Origin: an uncultured bacterium
GTDB taxonomy: Bacteria; Bacteroidota; Bacteroidia; Bacteroidales; Paludibacteraceae
Reading direction: 5' to 3'
Length of the DNA stretch: 8,978 nt
NCBI GenBank assembly: GCA_947074225.1
Contig: CAMTOX010000054.1
Location: 1-8,978, forward strand
The position numbers and the translations under genes are program-made. Below the pieces are notes generated by a model. It had not been told where the DNA came from. It saw only the letters and a list, made by a program, of their open reading frames with translations, and made no database searches. Below are positions 1-6,502 of the stretch, piece by piece; the first letter of the stretch is position 1, and every line of letters begins with the position of its first letter.

Positions 1-3000
1 GCATATCATAGGTAATATTTTTATATACAGCACGAGCATCTTCTGGTGCTAAATCGTATATACGTAGAACCATGGCCTGTTCATTTTCTTGACGTATTTG
101 AGCTTGGCTAGGGTCGGTTTGACGTGTTACACCTGGAGGCAAAACATAGTTTACAGGTTCTTTATTGTCGTTCTCCTCAATATTTACTGCCGATATATCC
201 AAAGAACCATTAGAGGTTGGAGGCGTTGAAATAGGATACAAATCTTTTGTATATCTACGCCATTCACCACGCACTAATTCCATGGTTGCAAAACGCAAGA
301 ACATAGGTTCTTCAAAGTCGGTCAAGAAGAGACGCATGAAACGTATCGATTTAAAATCGCGTATGGCACCTACACGTTTCTGATATTCACGAATAGGAAT
401 TTTAAACTGATACCAAGAGACTGGCGATTCAACACCATTCTTTAATGTTACCACACGTTCTATCTTATCGGTAATATAGTTAGTACCCACTTCCATATCG
501 TCGCGACGTAAAGAGACTCTATACTGATAATAACGCTCGTATTCATTCATGGTATTATCAGAATTAATATCTTCAACATCGGGAATTGTAGTTGCCGAAG
601 TTGAATAGTTCTCCTCATTCAACTGCGTATCGGGTGAGTTACCCTCGGTACCATTATATCTTTTATAGCGATCTAAAATGCCTAAACGCTCCTCATCATA
701 ATCACGACCACGGTAGTAATGATACTTATCGCCCCCTGGATCATTGAACGGAGAGAATTGATCTTGTTCTAATGCTGCCACAGCGGCTGGCGTTAAAACA
801 GTACGAAGATTTGACAAGAAATCTCTATAGGTAGGGAATTCAAACTCTTGTTCACGACTCAAACCATTTAAACCAACGTCTTGATTCTTACGAGCTTCAA
901 CATCATTATCAAATGCCATTACTGTTGATTGCACTTTTGGTATTCTACCCCATACAGTGGTTTCGGTTAATGTGGTATCTCCATTGGCTGGTAAACCATT
1001 CTCGAAGAATTTCTTACCATCTTTCAATATATCTTCCGATATATCGCCTATATTAAAATATAAATCACCACCATGATGCGTGCCTAAAGTATCGTTTACA
1101 AATGGATCCATCATCCAGAACTCTATATATTCAATATTTGAACTCTCGAAATCGCTGGTATCTAGTTTACGCATCATACCACCCCAACGTTTCTTTGGAT
1201 TATTCAAATTCCCGGTTGCAGGATCCACATTTAAATCAACATTATAAGGACCACGCTCTTCGGGATAGAAACTAAGATTCAATACTGAAAGAATGGTAGA
1301 CTGTCCCATTACAGCCTGACGGTTAGGGAATAACTCCTGTTCGGTTACCTCACGCGTTAAATGGTTAGATTGAAGATTCTTATCTTCTCTAATATTTATT
1401 GGAGTAGTAGAGTTATCGCGGTTAAAGACACTATTATCGATAGAGAACCATGCAAAGAGAGAACGGTTTTTACCATAATCTACATTATTACTAAGTCCTG
1501 CCTCAGGGAAAAGTGCATCCACTGAGTTGTCGTATGGTGTACTAGCCAATTTCCAATAGTATGGATATTTTAAATCAATACCGGTAACGGTCGATTCAAA
1601 ATCGTCTAAATAAGCATAACCCGGGTTATTATCTATTTTTCGGTAGCCTGGTATTAATTGTGCAAACTCACCTTGAAAAGCTATTGCCGAAGGAGCTGTA
1701 GCATGAATTAATGGTATGGCATCGACCGCTTTTGTAAGCCACTGATTATCGTTACGGTAAGCAGCATTAACCCCCCAAATAGTATTGGAGATTGGTTCAC
1801 TACCTATCATAGTCTTCGTTACCAAAGGCATTTCTGAAAGGTGCATAATGGTACCACCAATAGAGAAATCTTTATTGAAGGCATATTCCAAATGTGCTCC
1901 CACCAAAGTCTTACGCTGTAAATTAAAGAGCGATTGACTCTCTAACTCCACCTCGATATTTGCTCCAGAAGCCAATATAGCTTCATTCAAAATCAAGACT
2001 GTACCCATGGTATAGTCTACTGTAAAGTCGACATTCTCAGTCAATATTGCTCCGCCGGCTTTTACTTTTACTGAACCACGCGGCACATTCATAGCATTTA
2101 AGCTAATCTGAGAACCATTAGTAGCCTGATACTTACCTTTTATAAGATATTTATTACTATTATATTGTTCCTGAGCCACAACCTTACTAGAGTCGTAAAG
2201 TTCTTGAAATACATACTTATCGGCAACAGCATCATTACCTATCATTTTGCGCAAGTGCGAACCGAAAGGTTCTACTACCGGGAAGATAATTCGTCCCGAC
2301 GATGGATAGATAGTATAATTGGTTTCATAGTCAAACTTACCATCTGGACGTGGCTCGCCATATTGATTTAATCTATCAAGACCCATAACTCTAAGCAAGA
2401 GCTGATTCTTAATGTCGCCTTCAGTTAGATAACTCAAATAGATACCGGTAGAGTCGCCTAAATATTGAATATCTAGTTTAAACTTATCTTCTTGAATATT
2501 GGTACCACCTAAATAGTAGATATTTTTCATCATCAAGTGCCACATTGCTGTAACGGGCGACGTAGCAGTACTCTTAAGTAACTTTACAATAAGTGAATTG
2601 GGAGCATCAATACCATCGGTAGAGAATTCTCCCACTTGATACACCTTACCTCCTGCGGTATATTCAAAGGCTACAGCAAGAACCTCATCGGCATTTAAGG
2701 TGTTTCTTAATGAGATATACCCTAACTGACTATTTAAGGTATATTCTGAAGCATCTAACAATCGAGCACTCTCTACTTTCTCATAATCTTCTCCTCCAAT
2801 AATTCCAAGACCTGAGAAGTTTGCATCCATCAACTGATTAAAAAGCTGAATATCGCGAATACCGGGAATATCTTTAACCTCGTTATAAAGCGAGTTTGAA
2901 CTATTCTCCGGGTATTTGGTATTGTTAGATCTCCAATGCGAATTATCTATTCGTGTATTCTCTCCTAAGTCCATGAAAGAGATAATATTACGCGACTGCT

Positions 3001-4102
3001 CGTAGTTTCCGCGTTTATTGGTAACCCATACCTCTATTCTGTTAATGGTAATGCCCGAGGAGATATAAGGCAATTGACTCATATTTTGGTCAAAAGTCTC
3101 ACGAAAGTAGTGAGCTAAGAAGAAGTGACGGTTCTCATCGTAGTTATCGGCCTTCACCTCAAAATCCATCAACTGAGAACCTCCCCTACTATTCACAGAC
3201 GAAGCTTGCGACTTCTGTTGTGAAGCCACGGCAATAACATTTAATTTACCAAATTGTAAATCGGCTTTAACACCAAAGAGTGTAGAACTACCACGAATTA
3301 AGGAAGTATTTAAAGGCATAGAGATATTACCCATCTCAATATTTCTAATAATCTCATCTTCATGCCCTTGATAACTTAACTTCAACTGCTGTTGGTCAAA
3401 ATCAAAAGAGGCTTCCGTATTGTAGTTCATATTGAAAGCTATCTTATCGCCCACAGAAGCATTTACGTTTAGCTGAATATTCTCGTCGAAGTCAAAAGTT
3501 GTAGTTCTTCTTAAACGTTGTGAGAGAGAGGGATTATCTACTCTATTACTCAACACACCAAATGTTAGCTCGGCCGAACCTTGAGTCTTTACTTGCACTC
3601 CGCCAGGACCAAAGACCTTATCGGCGGGTCCTAAGCTAAACTTCATGTCGGTAATATTGAATTTATCTTCGTAGTTTGCTTGATTATCGGCATTACGCTG
3701 ACGCCAATATTGACCCATTTGCTGTTGCAAAGAGTATCTTTGATACTCCTCGGGCGACATCACAAAAGGAGTCGACACCTCCATATCGCCAACCTTAGTA
3801 CGTAAAATATAGTTACCCGTAGCACCATCATACTCTACCACACTATTCACATTACTTGGATTAGCAATATCCATCGGATACTCTTTCTTCAAATCTTCAT
3901 AAGTAATAACCTCCATGGGCTTTACCCCATAAAGATACTCCTCGGAAAGATTATCCTCATTGCTATTGGACTCTTGTGTAGGTTCATCGTCATCGGCAAA
4001 CACAGAGCCATGCATTGACGAGGCACTACCAAGCACTGCATAAGCAAGCATGCCAACACCACTAATTAAGAATGCTAAAAATAATTTACGATATAGATTC
4101 AT
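1..4102 (-). CDS. sprA: SprA/Sov, outer-membrane translocon of the type IX secretion system (3' part missing)
   Basis: SprA (Sov in Porphyromonas) forms the giant outer-membrane beta-barrel through which type IX secretion cargo with C-terminal sorting domains leaves the cell. The frame is open without a stop from the ATG at 4102 to the window edge, giving 1367 codons; family members are about 2300-2500 residues, so roughly the C-terminal 40 percent lies outside. The N-terminus MNLYRKLFLAFLISGVG is a signal peptide, with likely cleavage after VFA (residue 36) before an acidic DDDE stretch. Family-typical segments are MSPEEYQRYSLQQQMGQYWR from residue 115, GRIIFPVVEPFG at 603-614, AYLDDFES at 830-837 followed by IDLKYPYYWKLASTP at 842-856, and FAWFSIDNSVF from 883. 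It starts 90 bases after ruvA on the same strand, a recurrent pairing in this phylum, and may be cotranscribed with it. No frameshift is seen. Identification is by recalled family motifs; the truncation reflects the window edge, not gene damage. Confidence 0.95.
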   Translation of the reverse strand, partial: MNLYRKLFLAFLISGVGMLAYAVLGSASSMHGSVFADDDEPTQESNSNEDNLSEEYLYGVKPMEVITYEDLKKEYPMDIANPSNVNSVVEYDGATGNYILRTKVGDMEVSTPFVMSPEEYQRYSLQQQMGQYWRQRNADNQANYEDKFNITDMKFSLGPADKVFGPGGVQVKTQGSAELTFGVLSNRVDNPSLSQRLRRTTTFDFDENIQLNVNASVGDKIAFNMNYNTEASFDFDQQQLKLSYQGHEDEIIRNIEMGNISMPLNTSLIRGSSTLFGVKADLQFGKLNVIAVASQQKSQASSVNSRGGSQLMDFEVKADNYDENRHFFLAHYFRETFDQNMSQLPYISSGITINRIEVWVTNKRGNYEQSRNIISFMDLGENTRIDNSHWRSNNTKYPENSSNSLYNEVKDIPGIRDIQLFNQLMDANFSGLGIIGGEDYEKVESARLLDASEYTLNSQLGYISLRNTLNADEVLAVAFEYTAGGKVYQVGEFSTDGIDAPNSLIVKLLKSTATSPVTAMWHLMMKNIYYLGGTNIQEDKFKLDIQYLGDSTGIYLSYLTEGDIKNQLLLRVMGLDRLNQYGEPRPDGKFDYETNYTIYPSSGRIIFPVVEPFGSHLRKMIGNDAVADKYVFQELYDSSKVVAQEQYNSNKYLIKGKYQATNGSQISLNAMNVPRGSVKVKAGGAILTENVDFTVDYTMGTVLILNEAILASGANIEVELESQSLFNLQRKTLVGAHLEYAFNKDFSIGGTIMHLSEMPLVTKTMIGSEPISNTIWGVNAAYRNDNQWLTKAVDAIPLIHATAPSAIAFQGEFAQLIPGYRKIDNNPGYAYLDDFESTVTGIDLKYPYYWKLASTPYDNSVDALFPEAGLSNNVDYGKNRSLFAWFSIDNSVFNRDNSTTPINIREDKNLQSNHLTREVTEQELFPNRQAVMGQSTILSVLNLSFYPEERGPYNVDLNVDPATGNLNNPKKRWGGMMRKLDTSDFESSNIEYIEFWMMDPFVNDTLGTHHGGDLYFNIGDISEDILKDGKKFFENGLPANGDTTLTETTVWGRIPKVQSTVMAFDNDVEARKNQDVGLNGLSREQEFEFPTYRDFLSNLRTVLTPAAVAALEQDQFSPFNDPGGDKYHYYRGRDYDEERLGILDRYKRYNGTEGNSPDTQLNEENYSTSATTIPDVEDINSDNTMNEYERYYQYRVSLRRDDMEVGTNYITDKIERVVTLKNGVESPVSWYQFKIPIREYQKRVGAIRDFKSIRFMRLFLTDFEEPMFLRFATMELVRGEWRRYTKDLYPISTPPTSNGSLDISAVNIEENDNKEPVNYVLPPGVTRQTDPSQAQIRQENEQAMVLRIYDLAPEDARAVYKNITYDM

Positions 4103-4123
4103 AGATATGATAGATAATAATAG

Positions 4124-4187
4124 TTGGAACTCCTCTACACAAACTCATCTCATATAGTTCCAAGATGCATAGCTTTATAAAAAGCTA
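4124..4187 (-). other. Two small inverted repeats in the ruvA-sprA spacer
   Basis: The 90-base spacer holds two hairpin-forming repeats. One is TAGCTTT/AAAGCTA (4170-4176 and 4181-4187) with a 4-base loop, just after the ruvA stop. The other is an 8-bp pairing of TTGGAACT (4124-4131) with AGTTCCAA (4156-4163) across a 24-base loop, in the sprA leader. On the minus strand neither is followed by a run of T, so they do not look like a full terminator. They could modulate readthrough, mRNA processing or sprA translation, or be chance pairings in AT-rich DNA. A GAGGAG sequence lies about 30 bases before the sprA ATG, too far to act as a ribosome binding site. Confidence 0.3.
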
Positions 4188-4192
4188 TTATA

Positions 4193-4780
4193 CTACAACA
4201 TACGTAGTGCTTGTTTAATAATCTTTTCTACAGATAATCCCGGTTCTTGTTTTAATAATTTATCCACGGCCTTGCTCGATGCCGCTTGTTGGAAACCTAA
4301 CATCACTAAGGCTGCAACGGCTTCAGATTTAACTCCACTATCGCCAAGAGATAAAGAGGGTAACTCACCATTTGAAGCTACTTTGCCTACTTTATCCTTG
4401 AGGTCAACAATAATGCGTTCGGCACTCTTTTGACCTATGCCCTTTATATTTTTCAATAGAGATACATTACCTTGAAGAATGGCTTCTTGTAATTCAGAGG
4501 CCGATAACGACGATAAAATCATACGTGCTGTATTTGCACCTACGCCACTCACTGAAATTAACAACAAAAACAGCTCACGTTCTGCACTCGTTAAAAAACC
4601 ATACAACAAATGAGCATCTTCGCGTATTACTTCATAAACCAACAATTTACATTGGGATTTTCCGGTCAATTCAGCATAGGTTACTAAGGAGATATTTAGC
4701 ATATAACCTATTCCATTACTCTCTAATACAACATAGGTAGGTGCCAACTCGGCAAGTTCTCCACGGATATATTCAATCAT
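4193..4780 (-). CDS. ruvA: Holliday junction branch migration protein RuvA
   Basis: RuvA binds four-way DNA junctions as a tetramer or octamer and loads the RuvB motor ATPase, driving branch migration in recombinational repair. RuvB is not in this window. The 195-residue product matches the usual RuvA length of about 190-205. It shows the three expected parts. An N-terminal OB-fold covers about residues 1-64, opening with [12 protein letters not shown] and containing the GIGYML motif at 23-28 and LLYGF at 58-62. Two helix-hairpin-helix motifs follow, [13 protein letters not shown] (78-90) and [20 protein letters not shown] (112-131). After a flexible linker, the C-terminal three-helix RuvB-binding domain (about 150-195) contains the typical [11 protein letters not shown]. 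The ATG at 4780 gives the canonical N-terminus; no Shine-Dalgarno motif precedes it, as is usual in Bacteroidota. The stop is TAG. sprA lies 90 bases downstream and may share its transcript. Confidence 0.97.
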   Translation of the reverse strand: MIEYIRGELAELAPTYVVLESNGIGYMLNISLVTYAELTGKSQCKLLVYEVIREDAHLLYGFLTSAERELFLLLISVSGVGANTARMILSSLSASELQEAILQGNVSLLKNIKGIGQKSAERIIVDLKDKVGKVASNGELPSLSLGDSGVKSEAVAALVMLGFQQAASSKAVDKLLKQEPGLSVEKIIKQALRML

Positions 4781-5075
4781 TTTAATTCAAGATTAGTTAC
4801 AATAAATTCAGCCGACTGTTACTTATTATTTCTCAACTTGTTTTATACCAACAATTTACACTAAAATAATAATAAGCAATAATCCACCAAAATACTCGTT
4901 AAAATTACTTTTTTTTCTTGATTTATACAACCGCTTACATAGAAATATAAGCGATTATTTCATTACTAATAAAAAAACGACAGAATAGTACAATTATTGC
5001 CATCAATAGAGCATTTATCCTTATAAATCACATATTTAACATTTCAAGAGCAAACAACACGATCTATAGAGATAA
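4781..5075. other. AT-rich intergenic region upstream of ruvA, no gene seen
   Basis: About 295 bases of very AT-rich sequence separate ruvA from the terminator of the ribE transcript. It should carry the promoter for ruvA and probably sprA, because a terminator closes the preceding transcript. I find no exact TAnnTTTG element on the minus strand; the nearest is GTATTTTG at about 4889-4896 (reverse complement), one base off the spacing. A short inverted repeat CGCTTA/TAAGCG (4932-4937 and 4948-4953) and a run of eight or nine T near 4910 are the only local structures noticed. No open frame, tRNA or recognisable riboswitch is visible. Confidence 0.6.
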
Positions 5076-5120
5076 AAATAATAGCTATAACTCTATTATT
5101 AAGAGCTATAGCTATTATTT
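5076..5120 (-). terminator. Rho-independent terminator after the ribE-hypothetical transcript
   Basis: A 19-base arm at 5076-5094 pairs with 5102-5120 around a 7-base loop. The single non-Watson-Crick position is a G-U wobble in the minus-strand RNA but an A-C mismatch in the plus-strand RNA, which favours minus-strand use. Read on that strand, the stem is followed by a U-rich stretch (UUAUC). It starts 19 bases past the TAG of the 193-residue gene. The stem is AT-rich except for its GCTATAGCTC centre, so it relies on length rather than GC content. Confidence 0.8.
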
Positions 5121-5139
5121 AAATATGGATTTATCTAAC

Positions 5140-5721
5140 CTAAGAAGGCAATTGATCTTTAGGTAAAGGAATGTCTACTTTTTGCAACCTATATCCAATA
5201 CCATGCAAGCCAATAGAGTATCCCAATATATAAATTACTTTTACTGTTCGAGCAAAAATATGAAAGGCTTCTTCTGTTTGCGGTTCCACCTGTTCATTCT
5301 TTATTAATGCATTAGCCTTATCGGCCATGGTACGCCACAAATTATCCAACTCTTTACGGTCGTCAGAATCTGGTGCTAAGCCATAGAGCACATCGCAAAC
5401 ATAATCGTCCATAGCATCAAAGCCACGAGGGTCGACAAGCTGTTTATACAGAAGTTCAAGGTCGGTCTCTTCACTCCAATCTTTATCCCATATTGCTGCA
5501 GCACCCATACCTAAGTATCCGGCCCAAGCAAGTGCCACATTAGGATGTGTTGCTATATTTGGTACAGCGTCGGCCATATAGTAAGGTGCCATAGCCTTCC
5601 AGGCATCGTCCAACTCATCTACTACATATATCTCACCTGCCAATGCACCTTTTTCGGTAGCTATTTGCAACAACTGCTCGGCCACCTTAATTTCGAACTG
5701 TTTTAAATACTCTGAATCCAT
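5140..5721 (-). CDS. Conserved-looking protein of unknown function, 193 residues
   Basis: I do not recognise this family. The product is soluble-looking, acidic and predicted by eye to be mostly helical, with no signal peptide or lipobox, so a cytoplasmic location is likely. Segments that look constrained are DDAWKAMAPYYMADAVPN (38-55), a hydrophobic small-residue stretch ALAWAGYLGMGAAAIWDKDW (63-82), GFDAMDDYVCDVLYGL (100-115) and a C-terminal aromatic part IYILGYSIGLHGIGYRLQKV (163-182). The two hydrophobic stretches are too interrupted to be confident membrane segments. The ATG at 5721 starts 37 bases after the ribE stop on the same strand, with no terminator between them, and a strong terminator follows its stop. 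This implies cotranscription with ribE, but a riboflavin-related role is only a guess by association. Codon use resembles the neighbours and the frame is intact, so it is very probably a real gene. Confidence 0.85.
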   Translation of the reverse strand: MDSEYLKQFEIKVAEQLLQIATEKGALAGEIYVVDELDDAWKAMAPYYMADAVPNIATHPNVALAWAGYLGMGAAAIWDKDWSEETDLELLYKQLVDPRGFDAMDDYVCDVLYGLAPDSDDRKELDNLWRTMADKANALIKNEQVEPQTEEAFHIFARTVKVIYILGYSIGLHGIGYRLQKVDIPLPKDQLPS

Positions 5722-5758
5722 ATATTATGCTTTTTAATAGAATAGTAAATAGAATGTA

Positions 5759-6358
5759 TTAACGCACTATCATACGAGCAATATACTTGCCAATAATATC
5801 AAATTCTAAATTTACTACCGTTCCCACCTCTATTTGGTGAAAGTTTGTATGTTCCCAAGTATAAGGAATTATAGCAACTTCAAAGCTATCGTCGCTAGGG
5901 TCGCACACCGTTAAACTTACACCATTTACTGTTACAGAACCTTTATCCACAGCTATATAACCACGCTCACGCATTTCTGGTGTTGTTTTATATTGGAAAT
6001 GATAGTAATAACTACCATTAGCATTACGCACTTCAGTACAAATAGCTGTCTGGTCCACATGTCCTTGAACAATATGACCATCTAAACGACCATTCATCAT
6101 CATGCTACGTTCTAAATTCACCTTACTACCCTCTTGCAATAAGCCCAAATTACTACGCTCCAAAGTCTCTTTAATAGCCGTTACAGTGTAGTTATCGTCT
6201 TTGATATCTACCACGGTTAAACACACACCATTGTGAGCTATACTTTGGTCTATTTTCAATTCATGTGTGAAAGAACAACGCATAGTGATATGCAAATTAT
6301 CTCCTTCATGGCGCAAACCTATTACAGGTGCTGCCTCTTCTACGATTCCTGAAAACAT
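5759..6358 (-). CDS. ribE: Riboflavin synthase, alpha subunit
   Basis: This enzyme converts two molecules of 6,7-dimethyl-8-ribityllumazine into riboflavin and a pyrimidinedione, the last step of riboflavin synthesis in the cytoplasm. The 199-residue product has the typical length and the internal duplication of two similar beta-barrels. Barrel one (about 1-97) opens with MFSGIVEE and contains SIAHNGVCLTV (39-49); barrel two (about 98-195) contains VTVNGVSLTV (142-151). The joining motif GHIVQGHVD (94-102) is a family hallmark. By recalled alignment to the E. coli enzyme, S39, C46, H100 and D187 correspond to active-site positions S41, C48, H102 and D185. It is named ribE as in most bacteria; E. 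coli calls it ribC. It leads a probable two-gene transcript with the unknown gene downstream and is separated from the peptidase gene by a terminator. No FMN riboswitch fits in the 72 bases upstream. Confidence 0.97.
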   Translation of the reverse strand: MFSGIVEEAAPVIGLRHEGDNLHITMRCSFTHELKIDQSIAHNGVCLTVVDIKDDNYTVTAIKETLERSNLGLLQEGSKVNLERSMMMNGRLDGHIVQGHVDQTAICTEVRNANGSYYYHFQYKTTPEMRERGYIAVDKGSVTVNGVSLTVCDPSDDSFEVAIIPYTWEHTNFHQIEVGTVVNLEFDIIGKYIARMIVR

Positions 6359-6398
6359 AATCTCTGATTTTTAAATGATTTCTATATCTTAATGTTCT

Positions 6399-6430
6399 GT
6401 TCTATAAGAACTTCTTTAGCTAATAACAAA
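6399..6430 (-). promoter_or_regulatory. Weak candidate promoter for ribE
   Basis: Because a terminator ends at 6431, ribE needs its own promoter in the 72 bases before its ATG. On the minus strand a TTTG (6427-6430) sits 20 bases before TATAGAAC (6399-6406), the right order and spacing for the Bacteroidota -33/-7 pattern. Only the TA of the -7 element matches TAnnTTTG, however. The TTTG also overlaps the U-rich tail of the terminator. The same -7 bases fall in a small inverted repeat (GTTCT/AGAAC). Treat this as a position-based guess. Confidence 0.2.
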
Positions 6431-6474
6431 ACAGAGAAATGGTTATAGATAATATTCTATCACCACCTCTCTGT
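6431..6474 (-). terminator. Rho-independent terminator after the dipeptidyl peptidase gene
   Basis: The outer stem ACAGAGA/TCTCTGT (6431-6437 and 6468-6474) continues inward through TGGT/ACCA (6440-6443 and 6462-6465) and ATAGA/TCTAT (6445-6449 and 6456-6460), with small internal mismatches and a 6-base loop. On the minus strand it is followed directly by TTTGTTATTA, a U-rich tail. It lies 28 bases past the peptidase stop codon and separates that gene from ribE. Confidence 0.75.
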
Positions 6475-6502
6475 TGCTTATGTTATTTTGAACTACTCAA
6501 CA

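Noticed and set aside
165..383. Plus-strand open frame of 72 codons
   Set aside because: It lies wholly inside sprA on the opposite strand, has a basic low-information product and no start context; a shadow of the real gene.
2165..2371. Plus-strand open frame of 68 codons with a hydrophobic end
   Set aside because: It is antisense to a well-conserved part of sprA (the GRIIFPVVEPFG region); the hydrophobic tail comes from reverse-reading codons.
4525..4740. Plus-strand open frame of 71 codons
   Set aside because: It is antisense to ruvA, and its histidine- and leucine-rich product has no recognisable features.
4932..4953. Hairpin CGCTTA/TAAGCG as a plus-strand terminator
   Set aside because: The stem is only six base pairs plus a weak extension and there is no plus-strand gene before it; kept only as a note in the intergenic entry.
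4781..5139. Small RNA or tiny gene in the AT-rich gap
   Set aside because: No start with a plausible reading frame, no recognisable RNA fold and no promoter-consensus match; composition alone is not evidence.
6359..6502. Possible FMN riboswitch in front of ribE
   Set aside because: The space between terminator and start codon is only about 72 bases and shows none of the multi-helix FMN element's conserved pieces.
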